Below are positions 46,365-56,322 of a stretch of DNA of 64,000 nt, piece by piece; the first letter of the stretch is position 1, and each line of letters starts with the position of its first letter. The notes beneath the pieces were generated by a model that was not told the origin of the DNA, searched no databases, and saw nothing but the letters and a program-made list of their open reading frames with translations. The stretch comes from Crocinitomicaceae bacterium (GTDB lineage Bacteria > Bacteroidota > Bacteroidia > Flavobacteriales_D > Crocinitomicaceae), in the NCBI GenBank assembly GCA_030830785.1, contig JAURMI010000003.1, positions 277,288 to 341,287 of the forward strand. Reading direction: 5' to 3'. A program made the translations under genes and the position numbers.

Positions 46365-46439
46365 GGGTGATTAGCTCAGTTGGTTTAGAGCACTACCTTG
46401 ACAGGGTAGGGGTCACTGGTTCGAATCCAGTATCACTCA
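46365..46439 (+). tRNA. tRNA-Val (anticodon GAC)
   Basis: 75 nt cloverleaf. Acceptor GGGTGAT/ATCACTC with one G-T, D-arm AGCTCAGTTGG, anticodon stem CTACC/GGTAG with loop TTGACAG, T-loop GGTTCGAATCC, discriminator A. CCA is not encoded. Confidence 0.97.
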
Positions 46440-46473
46440 CAAATAATCATGCCAATTTTAAAATAAAGACGCA

Positions 46474-47205
46474 TCACTGCGCCGTGCTTGCTGAACTAAT
46501 ATTGCAATCCTCAACGAGCGTATTGCCATTCAGACGCAAATAAAGTTGAATTAGTGCAACAACATCCTTTTCACAATAAACCATAATCCTCTCAAGGTCT
46601 TTGTCTTGATAATAAACACGCGCTACATCGGCACCCGAAATATCATCTTTTGGGGTTGGAATTCCCATAACATGACATAGCAATGCGAGCGATGTGTATG
46701 ATTTATAATCTCCGAATTTCCACATTTCCATGGTGTCTATATGATTGATTTCCCATGGTTTTTTACCTGAAATTTGCAAGATATTTGGCAATGCCATTCC
46801 ATGAATCAACATCCTACGGCAGATATAAGGGATATCAAATTCTTTGCTATTGTGTCCGCAAAGGACATGAAACTGAGTGTTGTAATGGTCGTCGAGTAAT
46901 TGCTTGAATTGCCTTAAAAGCGTTTGTTCATCATCATGATAAAAAGATTTTAACCGTATGGTTTTTTCGCGCGAATTCTCCCTGAGCATCCCCACTGAAA
47001 TACAAACTATTTTTCCAAATTCGGCTAAGATACCACCTCTTTCGTCAAAAATTTGTTCAATAGACTTTTCTTCACTGATTTGAAATCTATTTTTTGCCTC
47101 AAATAAAATTTTAGATTTATCATCTAATGTATCGTAATTGAATACCTGAGGAACCGTTTCTATATCTAAAAAAAGTATTTTTTCGTACTGAATTTGTTTG
47201 ATCAT
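46474..47205 (-). CDS. Predicted 3'-5' exonuclease (PolB-type DEDDy domain)
   Basis: A 243-residue protein matching the stand-alone exonuclease related to DNA polymerase B proofreading domains. Exo motifs: FLDIETVPQ (Asp, Glu), GHNSKEFDIPYICRR (Asp) and YCEKDVVALIQLYL (YxxxD, the DEDDy signature). No polymerase part. Likely a 3'-5' DNA exonuclease; its biological role is unknown. Divergent from the fRMsr gene. Confidence 0.92.
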   Translation of the reverse strand: MIKQIQYEKILFLDIETVPQVFNYDTLDDKSKILFEAKNRFQISEEKSIEQIFDERGGILAEFGKIVCISVGMLRENSREKTIRLKSFYHDDEQTLLRQFKQLLDDHYNTQFHVLCGHNSKEFDIPYICRRMLIHGMALPNILQISGKKPWEINHIDTMEMWKFGDYKSYTSLALLCHVMGIPTPKDDISGADVARVYYQDKDLERIMVYCEKDVVALIQLYLRLNGNTLVEDCNISSASTAQ

Positions 47206-47270
47206 AGCTGAAATTTACAAAGTAAAAGATTGTCAATCATTTTAAAAAACGTGAAATTTGTAAAACAATT

Positions 47271-47750
47271 ATGGCCAATCAACTTTTTTTTAATTCCAAT
47301 AGTAAATCAGAGCGTTACATTGCGCTGAGACAACAACTCGAAGCACTCGTCGGTAAAGAAAAGGATGAAGTTGCCAATATGGGCAATATTTGCGCGGCAC
47401 TCAAAGAGGCTTTTGATTGGTTTTGGATTGGCTTTTATATTGTTCGTGAAACGCAACTTGTTCTTGGGCCCTTTCAAGGCCCTATTGCATGTACAAGAAT
47501 AGGTTTTGGGAAAGGGGTTTGCGGAACAGCTTGGGCACAGGCCAAAACTCAAATCGTACCCGATGTTTCTGCATTTGAAGGGCACATTGCATGCAGTATG
47601 TTTTCAAAAAGTGAAATAGTCGTGCCTATAATCAAAAACAATAAAGTTTGGGGTGTGCTCGATATAGATAGTTCAGAACTCAATAGTTTTGATCAATTGG
47701 ATCAATTAGAATTGGAAAACATGATGTTATGGTTCGCTGGGCTATTATAA
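47271..47750 (+). CDS. Free methionine-(R)-sulfoxide reductase (GAF domain)
   Basis: A 159-residue single GAF domain of the fRMsr (YebR/MsrC) family: FDWFWIGFYIV, then the three redox cysteines in GPIACTRIGFGKGVCGTA and GHIACS, and VWGVLDIDSSE. It reduces free methionine-R-sulfoxide with thioredoxin. The next gene starts 22 bases before its stop. It fits the methionine theme of the nearby metH. Confidence 0.94.
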   Translation: MANQLFFNSNSKSERYIALRQQLEALVGKEKDEVANMGNICAALKEAFDWFWIGFYIVRETQLVLGPFQGPIACTRIGFGKGVCGTAWAQAKTQIVPDVSAFEGHIACSMFSKSEIVVPIIKNNKVWGVLDIDSSELNSFDQLDQLELENMMLWFAGLL

Positions 47751-48802
47751 TTGTATTATTTTGTGGTGCTTGCGCTCAAGTAGGATCCATTTCTGGAGGG
47801 CCCGTAGATGCTAGTGCTCCTCGAGTTTTATCACAAACAATTACGGATAAACAATGTAATGTAGCGGCAACGGAGCAGGAGCTAATTTTCGATGAGTTTT
47901 TTAAATTAGACCAAGCCCAACAAAAAATCCTTTTGATGCCCCCAGACAGTCGATTAGAATTTGTGCAAAAAGGCAAGCAATTGCGAATTATATTTAAAGA
48001 TGCTTTAAGTAGAAATACAACTTATACCCTGACAAGTAATGGTGCAATTAAAGATATTACTGAAGGTAATGATTCCTTAATGACTTGGACTTTTTCTACG
48101 GGCCCAATTTTAGATTCTTTAAAGATTGTCGCTTTTGGACAAGAATGTTTACCAAATACCAAAACAAAAAATATGTTTTTTGGACTTTATTTAAACGATA
48201 CCATCAAAACGCCACGTTATATTGGCCGATTTGAGCAAAATGGTCAAGTTCTTATCAATGGACTAAAAGAGGGTAGCTATTTTGCAAAAGCATTTATTGA
48301 TGAAGATCAAAATGGAATTTGCTCAATTGCCGAAAGCCAAGATCAGTATTTCAATCCTGTAATTATTGAGGCCAATAAATTAGACACCCTACATTTTAGG
48401 CTCTCAAAACCCAAAATCAATTCAGACAGCACGAATCTATTGCAAACGCAAAAACCAATTTTTAATGACTCTATAGAAAACTCAGCAACCCTGAGCACAA
48501 TAATCATCAATTTAGATAAAATTGAGCAATCATTAATTTTAGAATTATATGATGGCGAAAAATTGTGTAGACAAGAACCCGTTTTGAATTCTCAAATTAC
48601 AATCGATAAACTAAAGGCAGGTAATTATACACTTAGATTAGTATTTGATAAAAATAATAACCAACAGTGGGATGCAATAGATTTAGTAGAAAAAACCAGG
48701 GCAGAAAACTTAATTTATTACCCTGAAAAAATCAAATTAAGAGCCAATTGGGAGCTCACAATTGATATGAACATCTCAGGATATAACTTGTTTAATAATT
48801 AA
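47729..48802 (+). CDS. Ig-like (Big_5) domain lipoprotein
   Basis: A 357-residue lipoprotein: MVRWAIIIVLFCGAC has lipobox FCGAC. It then reads SISGGPVDASAPRV and FDEFFKLDQAQQKILLMPP, the start of a Big_5 (SbsA-type Ig-like) domain ending near LMTWTFSTG. The C-terminal half is beta-rich with EF-hand-like turns (DEDQNGICS, DKNNNQQWD) that may bind calcium. This architecture is common in Bacteroidota; function unknown. It begins inside the fRMsr gene, so translation is coupled. Confidence 0.88.
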   Translation: MVRWAIIIVLFCGACAQVGSISGGPVDASAPRVLSQTITDKQCNVAATEQELIFDEFFKLDQAQQKILLMPPDSRLEFVQKGKQLRIIFKDALSRNTTYTLTSNGAIKDITEGNDSLMTWTFSTGPILDSLKIVAFGQECLPNTKTKNMFFGLYLNDTIKTPRYIGRFEQNGQVLINGLKEGSYFAKAFIDEDQNGICSIAESQDQYFNPVIIEANKLDTLHFRLSKPKINSDSTNLLQTQKPIFNDSIENSATLSTIIINLDKIEQSLILELYDGEKLCRQEPVLNSQITIDKLKAGNYTLRLVFDKNNNQQWDAIDLVEKTRAENLIYYPEKIKLRANWELTIDMNISGYNLFNN

Positions 48803-48807
48803 AAAAA

Positions 48808-49653
48808 ATGAAACATACCATTCTCACCATCGCCATACTAACTGCTCAATTTTTAGGAGCTCAAGTAGTTACACCAAAGGCAAGTCCCGTTGCTAAAATT
48901 CAACAAAAAGTAGGTTTAGCAGATATTCAAATCGATTATTCTAGACCAGGAGTTAAAGGTCGTGCAATTTTTGGAGAACTTATTCCGTTTGGTCAGTTAT
49001 GGAGAATGGGGGCCAATGAAAACACAAAGATTACTTGCTCGGAATCCTTGATTTTTGGACAAGACACTTTGGCCGCAGGTACCTATGCACTTTTTGCTAA
49101 GCCAGGAAAAACAGCATGGGAAATATATTTTTATTCTGATTATTCGAATTGGGGCCTACCGGCAGTATGGGATGAGAATAAAGTTGCACTCAAGGTAATT
49201 GCAGATGTCATTAAGATACAAGATATTCAGGAGAGTTTTTCTATATCTATAGATGAACTTAAAAACAGTAGCGCAGTCATAAACTTAGTATGGGAACAAA
49301 CCAAGGTGCGCATTCCATTTTCATTAGATACCAAATCAAAAGTGCTTTTTAGCATAGAGAAAACAATGAATGGCCCAAGCGCCAATGACTATCATAATGC
49401 CGCAGCTTATTATTTCAATGAAAATATCGATTTAAAAAAAGCTTTAGAATGGTCCACAAAAGCCGTTGAATTACGCGGTACGAATGCCTATTGGATGACC
49501 CGCCTTTTGGCTCAATTACAAGCAGCAAATGGCGACTATAAAAATGCCATAAAAACAGCACAAGTGTCTATTGAAGCAGCTAAATCTGATGGAGATAATG
49601 CCTATGTTCGCGCTAACGAACAGTCTATAGCAGAATGGTCCAAAAAACAATAA
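48808..49653 (+). CDS. DUF2911 protein with C-terminal TPR-like helices
   Basis: A 281-residue exported protein (signal MKHTILTIAILTAQFLGAQ). DUF2911 occupies ~20-170, with QIDYSRPGVKGRAIFG and LWRMGANENTKI. The last ~90 residues are TPR-like helices (ALEWSTKAVELRGTNAYW). The family is widespread in Bacteroidota and functionally undefined. It follows the Big_5 lipoprotein by 5 bases. Confidence 0.9.
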   Translation: MKHTILTIAILTAQFLGAQVVTPKASPVAKIQQKVGLADIQIDYSRPGVKGRAIFGELIPFGQLWRMGANENTKITCSESLIFGQDTLAAGTYALFAKPGKTAWEIYFYSDYSNWGLPAVWDENKVALKVIADVIKIQDIQESFSISIDELKNSSAVINLVWEQTKVRIPFSLDTKSKVLFSIEKTMNGPSANDYHNAAAYYFNENIDLKKALEWSTKAVELRGTNAYWMTRLLAQLQAANGDYKNAIKTAQVSIEAAKSDGDNAYVRANEQSIAEWSKKQ

Positions 49654-49671
49654 TTTATTAAAAGCGAATTT

Positions 49672-50580
49672 TTGTTAAAGCAATATCGACACCATTTACT
49701 TCTACACCTCATCATATTCATGTGGGGCTTTACTGGTATTTTGGGAAAGCTCATAGATTTAGATGCCCTTGTAATCGTGTGGCATAGACTTTGGATTGCT
49801 GCAGTGGCAATCGCAATTTACATGCTATGGATCAAAAAATTTGTTTTACCGCATGGAAAAAATTTAGTTTGGGCCATAATGATTGGATTAGTTGTGGCGC
49901 TCCATTGGCTAACCTTTTATACTGCTATTCAACTGTCAACTGCCTCTTTAGGAATTTTATGTTTATCTACTACCACGCTTCATGTAACTTGGTTAGAACC
50001 TCTAATTTTGAAAAAAAGATTTTCTTGGATAGAATTTTCTATGGGTTTATTGGTAATTGGGGGCATTTATTTTGTAGCCCAAGATTTCAATACCAATGAA
50101 CTTAAGGCCCTTTCAATAGGTCTTGTATCAGCATTGTGTGCAGGTATTTTCTCGGTTTCGAACGCAAAACTTGCCCAAAATACAGCAACACCAAGTCTAA
50201 GTTTAACAGAACTTGCTACTGGATTTATAGCCTTAAGCTTATTTTTTGGATTTACAGGAAAACTCAATTTTGAACTTTTTGAGATGCGTAGTTCTGATTT
50301 TTGGTGGCTATTATTTTTAGGCATTCTTTGTACTTCCTTTGCTTTTATTGCAACTATTGATATAGTAAAAAGGCTTGGTGCATTTAGCGTTTCTTTAAGT
50401 ATCAATCTAGAACCCATATACACCATTATTTTGGCAATTGTTTTACTTAAAGAGCACAAATTACTACAATCCACCTTTTATTGGGGTGCAGCCGTAATTC
50501 TATTGATCGTAATAGCCAATGGAATTTGGAAACATAAACTACGTAAAATAACAAATACAACATATGGAAATGCAATATAA
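49672..50580 (+). CDS. DMT-superfamily transporter (EamA domains)
   Basis: A 302-residue inner-membrane protein with ten helices forming two EamA repeats (IIFMWGFTGILGKLI early, GILCTSFAFIATIDIVKRLG in the second). Such proteins export amino acids or other metabolites; the substrate is unknown. The start is probably TTG 49672, which gives a complete first helix; the first ATG (49720) would cut into it. It overlaps the aldo/keto reductase gene. Confidence 0.87.
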   Translation: MLKQYRHHLLLHLIIFMWGFTGILGKLIDLDALVIVWHRLWIAAVAIAIYMLWIKKFVLPHGKNLVWAIMIGLVVALHWLTFYTAIQLSTASLGILCLSTTTLHVTWLEPLILKKRFSWIEFSMGLLVIGGIYFVAQDFNTNELKALSIGLVSALCAGIFSVSNAKLAQNTATPSLSLTELATGFIALSLFFGFTGKLNFELFEMRSSDFWWLLFLGILCTSFAFIATIDIVKRLGAFSVSLSINLEPIYTIILAIVLLKEHKLLQSTFYWGAAVILLIVIANGIWKHKLRKITNTTYGNAI

Positions 50581-51553
50581 CAATCTGGGAAAAAGTGGCT
50601 TGCAGGTAAGCAGGCTTTCCTTAGGTTCTTGGCTTACTTTTGGTAAACAGATCTCTGATGACAGTGCTGAATCTTTAATGGATTATGCCTACAATAATGG
50701 CATTAATTTTTTCGATAACGCGGAAATATACGCCCGTGGAAAAAGCGAGGAAGTCATGGGCGCCATTTTAAAGAAAAAAGCATGGTCTAGAGATTCATAT
50801 ATTGTAAGTAGTAAAGCATTTTTTGGAATTGGCGGTGAACTTCCGACACAAAAAGGGCTAAGCCGTAAGCACCTTTTTGAAGCCTGCGAAGCGGCACTCA
50901 AACGCTTTCAATTAGATTACCTCGATTTATATTTTTGTCATCGTCCAGATAAACAAACCCCCATCGAGGAAACAGTCTGGACCATGCATCAATTAATTAT
51001 GCAAGGTAAAATCTTATATTGGGGTACTTCTGAATGGTCTGCTCAAGAAATCATGGAAGCGCACTTATTTGCAAAACAAAATCATTTAATTGGACCTATT
51101 GTAGAGCAGCCCGAATACAATATGTTTGCTCGAGAAAAAGTAGAGGTCGAATTTGACCAAATTTATAAAACAGTTGGACTCGGCACAACAATATGGTCTC
51201 CATTGGCTTCTGGGATTTTAAGTGGAAAATACAACGATCAATTCCCTAAAGGCACGCGCTTAGGAATGGAAGGTCTAGAATGGCTAAAAGAACGCAGCTT
51301 TACCCAAGAACGCATTGATGTGGTGCTTAAACTTTCTGAATTATGTAAAGAACTTGGACTAAGTCTTCCTGTATTGAGCCTGGCATGGTGCCTTAAGAAT
51401 CCAAATGTTTCGACAGTAATATTAGGTGCTAGCAAATTAGAGCAACTACAAGAAAATTTTAAAGCCTTGGAAGCTCAACATTTGCTAACTTCCGACGTAA
51501 TGCATAAAATAGAAGAGATACTTCAAAATAAACCCATTTTCCCTGCTTATTAA
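50570..51553 (+). CDS. Aldo/keto reductase (Kv-beta-like)
   Basis: A 327-residue AKR with YNNLGKSGLQVSRLSLG, the catalytic tetrad around FFDNAEIYARG (Asp, Tyr), a lysine in VSSKAFFG and a histidine in YFCHRPD, and NADPH-binding ILGASKLEQL. It most resembles the voltage-gated potassium channel beta-subunit/YghZ group. Substrate unknown. ATG 50570 is preferred over 50564 because it aligns with family starts. Confidence 0.9.
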   Translation: MQYNNLGKSGLQVSRLSLGSWLTFGKQISDDSAESLMDYAYNNGINFFDNAEIYARGKSEEVMGAILKKKAWSRDSYIVSSKAFFGIGGELPTQKGLSRKHLFEACEAALKRFQLDYLDLYFCHRPDKQTPIEETVWTMHQLIMQGKILYWGTSEWSAQEIMEAHLFAKQNHLIGPIVEQPEYNMFAREKVEVEFDQIYKTVGLGTTIWSPLASGILSGKYNDQFPKGTRLGMEGLEWLKERSFTQERIDVVLKLSELCKELGLSLPVLSLAWCLKNPNVSTVILGASKLEQLQENFKALEAQHLLTSDVMHKIEEILQNKPIFPAY

Positions 51554-51562
51554 TTAATTAAA

Positions 51563-52573
51563 ATGATTCAAACAGATATAATTATTATTGGGGCTGGCCC
51601 TGTTGGCTTATTTACTGTATTTGAAGCAGGGCTGCTTAAATTACGCTGTCATCTTATTGACTCTCTTGGGCAACCAGGTGGCCAATGTTCGGAAATTTAT
51701 CCCAAAAAACCGATTTATGACATTCCTGGGTTTCCAACTATATTAGCTGGTGAACTTATAGACAATCTTATGGCTCAGGCTTCGCCATTTAAGCCCGGAT
51801 TTACGCTTGGGGAGGCAGCAGTGTCTATTGATAAAGACGATGAAAATCAGTTTATAGTTACCACGATTAAAGGCACCAAACATCGTGCTCCGATTGTAAT
51901 GATTGCCGGTGGCTTAGGTGTATTTGAACCCAGAAAACCCCCTATTGATAACATCAGTTCCTTCGAAAATAATGGGGTTGAATACATTATTCGCAACCCT
52001 GAAATATACCAAGATAAAGTTTGTGTTGTTGCAGGAGGAGGAGACTCGGCATTAGATTGGTCCATTTATTTGGCTGAGAAAAAAATTGCTAAGCGCGTAA
52101 TATTGGTACATCGCAGTAGTTCATTTCGAGGACATTTAGATTCTGTTCAACGCGTTATAGATATGGCAGAGAAAGGAGAAATCGATTTAGTAACAGAGGC
52201 AGAAGTTACAGGTCTAGTTGGTTCCAATTTTCTCCAAGAAGTAATTATCACTCATCAAAAAGAAGGGGAACGCGTTATTAATGCTGACCATTTCATTCCT
52301 CTTTTTGGTCTGAAACCTAGTCTTGGGCCCATTGCAGATTGGGGGCTTGAATTAGAAAAAGGAGCAATTAAAGTCAATACCTTGGACTATTCGACAAACA
52401 TACCAGGGATTTATGCTATTGGTGATGTAAACACCTATACCAATAAGCTTAAATTGATTTTATGTGGATTTCATGAAGGCACCCTCGCAGTTCAATCGGC
52501 CTTTGCACGCATACACCCCGAAAAGAAAAATGTGCTCAAATACACTACCGTAAATGGAGTTAATGGTTTTTAA
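51563..52573 (+). CDS. Ferredoxin/flavodoxin-NADP+ reductase, thioredoxin reductase-like
   Basis: A 336-residue flavoprotein with FAD loop IIIIGAGPVGLFTV, GQPGGQCSEIYP, NADP-binding VVAGGGDSALDW and GIYAIGDVNTY. It lacks the CxxC of thioredoxin reductase, which places it in the type 2 ferredoxin-NADP reductase group that supplies electrons to ferredoxin or flavodoxin. It lies between an aldo/keto reductase and a sensor kinase. Confidence 0.93.
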   Translation: MIQTDIIIIGAGPVGLFTVFEAGLLKLRCHLIDSLGQPGGQCSEIYPKKPIYDIPGFPTILAGELIDNLMAQASPFKPGFTLGEAAVSIDKDDENQFIVTTIKGTKHRAPIVMIAGGLGVFEPRKPPIDNISSFENNGVEYIIRNPEIYQDKVCVVAGGGDSALDWSIYLAEKKIAKRVILVHRSSSFRGHLDSVQRVIDMAEKGEIDLVTEAEVTGLVGSNFLQEVIITHQKEGERVINADHFIPLFGLKPSLGPIADWGLELEKGAIKVNTLDYSTNIPGIYAIGDVNTYTNKLKLILCGFHEGTLAVQSAFARIHPEKKNVLKYTTVNGVNGF

Positions 52574-52575
52574 AC

Positions 52576-53913
52576 ATGCAGAATAAAACAGTCAATGCGG
52601 TTGCTATTTTAGGGATTTTTTCAATCTTAAGCATCCTTATTGTACAGTATGTTTGGATCCAAAATACGCGTCAATTACAACAAGAATATATCGCTATTCA
52701 ACAACGAGAGGATAGTCTAAATTTAAGGGAATTTGCTCAGCAAGCTAGAGCTGCTTTGAGAAATGTACTCACTTCCATAAACAAAATGGATGATCCTAGC
52801 CAAGTTTATGGGGCGGTGAAGCAAGTAAATTATAAACATTACACCGTAGAGGTAACAGACGAATTACAACCATTCTATCTTGAGACCTTACTCAAAAAAG
52901 AACTGTATTTACAAGACATACAACAAGATTTTTTATTTGGGATTTATGACTGTTTTAAAGATTCAATTTCACTTTCTGGACTTTACATTTTTGACAGTGA
53001 CTCGATTTATGCTAAAAAACCTCAACCCCTTGTCGATATTACGGCAGAAAGCTTGAATTTAACTAAAGACGGACATTATTTTACAGTTTATTTTCCTCAC
53101 CTAAAATTAAATCAAATTCAATCTACTTCGAGCTTTTCACCGTGGATGTATTTGGTAATTGTTGTTGTTTTTGTCGGTGTGTTTTTTGCCTTTAGTTTAG
53201 GTATTATTATTAGACAAAAACGCCTGTCGGAAGTTAAAAATGACTTTATTAATAATATGACCCATGAGCTCAAAACACCCATTTCAACTATTAGTCTTTC
53301 TAGCGAGATGTTACTGAGGTTAGAAGATGGCGTTGAACCTGATAGAATGCGCAAATATGCAAGTATCATTTATAAGGAAAATAAGCGATTGGAAAAACAA
53401 GTAGAACGCGTGTTAAATATTGCAAAATTGGACAAAGATAAAGTTAGTCTGAATAAGGAACTGATACGTATTGAGGATATCTTATCGGATGTTCAAGAAA
53501 ATTTTGAATTCAATCAAGCAAAGGAGGGGGGTAAATTAAATATTGTTAATCAAAATCCAGATTTACAGATTTTTGCAGACCCCATTCATTTAACCAATGT
53601 GCTTTTCAACCTTGTGGACAATGCCATAAAGTATTGTAAAACCACACCGCAAATTTCAATTATCGTGAAAGCTGAAAAAAACGGTTTTAAAATAGACGTA
53701 GAAGATAACGGAATTGGCATTAAGAAAGAAGACCTTCAAATTATATTTGATAAGTTTCATCGCATTTCAACAGGTAATGTTCACGATGTGAAAGGATTTG
53801 GTCTAGGACTCTATTATGTCAAACTCATAGTTGAAGCCCATCATGGTAAAATTGAAGCAAGGAGTATCCCAGAAAAAGGAACAACCTTCAGCTTGTGGCT
53901 ACCTTCGAGGTAA
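52576..53913 (+). CDS. Sensor histidine kinase (HisKA/HATPase_c)
   Basis: A 445-residue kinase: membrane helices at the N-terminus (VAILGIFSILSILIVQYVW) and near 195 (WMYLVIVVVFVGVFFAF) enclose a ~160-residue periplasmic sensor I cannot assign. Phospho-acceptor H230 in MTHELKTP; N box LVDNAIKY; G boxes DNGIGI and GFGLGLYYV. No response regulator is adjacent, so it is an orphan kinase. It starts 2 bases after the reductase gene and overlaps the next gene by 15 bases on the other strand. Confidence 0.94.
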   Translation: MQNKTVNAVAILGIFSILSILIVQYVWIQNTRQLQQEYIAIQQREDSLNLREFAQQARAALRNVLTSINKMDDPSQVYGAVKQVNYKHYTVEVTDELQPFYLETLLKKELYLQDIQQDFLFGIYDCFKDSISLSGLYIFDSDSIYAKKPQPLVDITAESLNLTKDGHYFTVYFPHLKLNQIQSTSSFSPWMYLVIVVVFVGVFFAFSLGIIIRQKRLSEVKNDFINNMTHELKTPISTISLSSEMLLRLEDGVEPDRMRKYASIIYKENKRLEKQVERVLNIAKLDKDKVSLNKELIRIEDILSDVQENFEFNQAKEGGKLNIVNQNPDLQIFADPIHLTNVLFNLVDNAIKYCKTTPQISIIVKAEKNGFKIDVEDNGIGIKKEDLQIIFDKFHRISTGNVHDVKGFGLGLYYVKLIVEAHHGKIEARSIPEKGTTFSLWLPSR

Positions 53914-54297
53914 TTTAGCTTGCCGAACTAAAAGTGCATCTGGTTGTGGATAGAGCCCTTTTCTTGTCAATGACCTTGTTTTACAATCAATTATTATTTG
54001 CTCGGTTATTCCAGAATTAGGTCTAATAGCGGTAAGATTTATCGTTTTCTTTAACACATTAAGCTCAAAAGGGCTGGCATATTTGTAGGTATCAATCTCA
54101 ATAAAAACACTATCCCGATCGAGGTAAATGACTATATTACACGGAGCAACATTTACTTTTTGCTCTCCGAAAAAAAGCTCATATGTGCCTATTTTACCTT
54201 GATAAATTCCTCTGTACCTGCGTTTGAGGACTTGGGCATTTATCTGTGTAAAACTAATGATAAAAAGGAGGGCTAGGAGGGCTTTTGTGCACTTCAT
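53899..54297 (-). CDS. Small exported protein of unknown function
   Basis: A 132-residue protein with signal peptide MKCTKALLALLFIISFTQINAQ and a beta-rich mature part (GIYQGKIGTYELFFGEQKVN, VIYLDRDSVFIEIDTYKY) ending in basic residues. No family recognised. ATG 54297 is chosen over 54333 for the signal peptide. Its tail overlaps the kinase gene by 15 bases and it is divergent from thyA. Confidence 0.72.
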   Translation of the reverse strand: MKCTKALLALLFIISFTQINAQVLKRRYRGIYQGKIGTYELFFGEQKVNVAPCNIVIYLDRDSVFIEIDTYKYASPFELNVLKKTINLTAIRPNSGITEQIIIDCKTRSLTRKGLYPQPDALLVRQAKLPRR

Positions 54298-54341
54298 AGG
54301 GCTAAAATAATTACTATTTTCGTAGCCAAGCAAGTTTTTAA

Positions 54342-55136
54342 ATGAAACAATATCACGATTTACTCTCGCACATACTTGAACATGGCGTACATAAAGAAGA
54401 CCGAACGGGAACCGGAACTATCTCTGTTTTTGGATATCAAATGCGCTTTAACCTCTCAGACGGCTTTCCTTGTATCACTACTAAAAAATTACATTTACGT
54501 TCTATTATTCATGAATTACTTTGGTTTTTAAAAGGTGAAACCAATATTACTTATCTCAAGGAAAATGGTGTAAGTATTTGGGATGAATGGGCCGATGAGA
54601 ATGGTGAACTCGGACCAGTATATGGCTCGCAATGGCGTAGTTGGCCTACTCCTGATGGAAGGCAAATCGATCAGATCACTCAAGTTATCAATCAAATTAA
54701 AAATAACCCAGATTCGCGTCGCATGATTGTTTCGGCATGGAATGTCGGTCTAATTGACCAAATGGCGCTCCCGCCTTGTCATGCATTTTTTCAATTTTAT
54801 GTGGCCAATGGAAAACTAAGTTGTCAGCTCTATCAACGCAGTGCAGATACCTTTTTAGGTGTACCATTTAATATTGCCTCCTATGCATTGCTCACCATTA
54901 TGCTAGCGCAAGTCTGTGGCCTACAAGCTGGGGAGTTTATTCATACTCTAGGTGATGCTCACTTATATACCAACCACATAGAACAAGCCAAACTTCAACT
55001 ATCAAGAGAATTTCGTGAACTACCAAGCATTTCGCTAAACCCAGAAATCGATAACCTTTTTGATTTTAAATTTGAGGATATCGAATTGCTCAATTACGAT
55101 CCCCATCCACATATCAAAGCACCAGTTGCCGTATGA
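54342..55136 (+). CDS. thyA: Thymidylate synthase
   Basis: A 264-residue ThyA, same length as E. coli. Catalytic cysteine at 146 in PPCHAFFQF; also [35 protein letters not shown] and DAHLYTNH. It makes dTMP from dUMP with methylene-THF. Its stop overlaps the folA ATG (ATGA), so synthesis of DHFR is coupled. Confidence 0.98.
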   Translation: MKQYHDLLSHILEHGVHKEDRTGTGTISVFGYQMRFNLSDGFPCITTKKLHLRSIIHELLWFLKGETNITYLKENGVSIWDEWADENGELGPVYGSQWRSWPTPDGRQIDQITQVINQIKNNPDSRRMIVSAWNVGLIDQMALPPCHAFFQFYVANGKLSCQLYQRSADTFLGVPFNIASYALLTIMLAQVCGLQAGEFIHTLGDAHLYTNHIEQAKLQLSREFRELPSISLNPEIDNLFDFKFEDIELLNYDPHPHIKAPVAV

Positions 55137-55648
55137 TTTCAAATCTTTCGTTGATTGTCGCAGTAGATTCTCAAAAAGGTATTGGGAAAAACAATGATTT
55201 GATGTGGAATCTTCCTGCAGATATGCGATTCTTTAAAGCAACTACCAAAGGACATGTCGTAATCATGGGAAGAAAAAATTATGAATCCATCCCAGAAAAA
55301 TATCGTCCTTTAGACGGCAGAACAAACATTGTTTTAAGCCGACAAGCAGATTTCAAAGCACCTAATTGTCTTGTGTTTTCGTCACTAGAGGAATGTCTCA
55401 ATAAATTATCTTTGCTACCTTCTCAAAAAGCTTTTATAATTGGAGGTGCACAAATCTACAAATTGGCCCTTGAATCAAATTTAGTTGATGAAGTATTTAT
55501 TACCCAAATAGATAAAGCCTATGGTGCCGATACCTTTTTCCCGGAGTTTGACACTTCATCCTTTCATAAAGAGCTTTTATTTACTCAAAATGCCGATAAC
55601 CAACACAATGCAAGTTTTGAAGTTTATCGATTTATAAAAAGCACCTAG
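55133..55648 (+). CDS. folA: Dihydrofolate reductase
   Basis: A 171-residue [49 protein letters not shown] and [13 protein letters not shown]. It regenerates THF used by thyA just upstream. Its TAG stop shares CTAG with the stop of convergent rsmE. Confidence 0.97.
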   Translation: MISNLSLIVAVDSQKGIGKNNDLMWNLPADMRFFKATTKGHVVIMGRKNYESIPEKYRPLDGRTNIVLSRQADFKAPNCLVFSSLEECLNKLSLLPSQKAFIIGGAQIYKLALESNLVDEVFITQIDKAYGADTFFPEFDTSSFHKELLFTQNADNQHNASFEVYRFIKST

Positions 55649-56322
55649 CGGATAAGCGCTGTGGTTGCGAGTAGAGCCGCGGTTTCCGTTCTCAACCTGT
55701 AGGAGCTCATGTCTACTGCCTCGTAATGTTGAATCAAGGCTAAATCAATTTCTTTTTGAGTAAAATCACCTTCGGGCCCAATTAAAAACGGCCGATTATT
55801 GTCTAAGGACTTTAATCCAATTTTTGGGCCGTCATAACAATGACCGATATATCCATTTGGATATTTCTGAACAAATTCATCAAAGGAATCAAGCGCAAAG
55901 ATTTGTGGCAAATAAAAGCGTTTTGATTGTTTGATGGCTGCAATTGCTATTTTCTCAAGTCGAGCTAAATTAAGTTGTTTCCTTTCGCTGCGTTCACACC
56001 TTATAAAAGAAAGTTTTGTCATGCCAAGTTCAGTAGCTTTTTCAACGAACCATTCCAATCTTTCGGCATTTTTAGTTGGCGCAAGTGCAATGTGTATATT
56101 CTGTGTTGGAGGGTGTAATTCCAATGCCAGAATTTCAACAATAGATTTTTTAACATGCGCCACCTTTAAAACCGCATGTGCTTGAAGCCCAATCCCATTA
56201 ATCAATTCTAATTCAGCACCCGTTTGCATGCGCAAAACTTTGATACAATGCTTGGATTCCTCTTCACTAAGCTCGTAGTGTGATACCCCTTTTTGTAATT
56301 GCGGTAAATAGAAAATACTCAT
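55645..56322 (-). CDS. rsmE: 16S rRNA (uracil(1498)-N3)-methyltransferase
   Basis: A 225-residue RsmE (SPOUT family): N-terminal PUA-like part with HCIKVLRMQTGAELELING, then KNAERLEWFVEKATELGM, and the knot region IGPEGDFTQKE and YRLRTETAALLATTAL. The usual GPEGG is GPEGD here. It overlaps holA by four bases. Confidence 0.96.
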   Translation of the reverse strand: MSIFYLPQLQKGVSHYELSEEESKHCIKVLRMQTGAELELINGIGLQAHAVLKVAHVKKSIVEILALELHPPTQNIHIALAPTKNAERLEWFVEKATELGMTKLSFIRCERSERKQLNLARLEKIAIAAIKQSKRFYLPQIFALDSFDEFVQKYPNGYIGHCYDGPKIGLKSLDNNRPFLIGPEGDFTQKEIDLALIQHYEAVDMSSYRLRTETAALLATTALIR

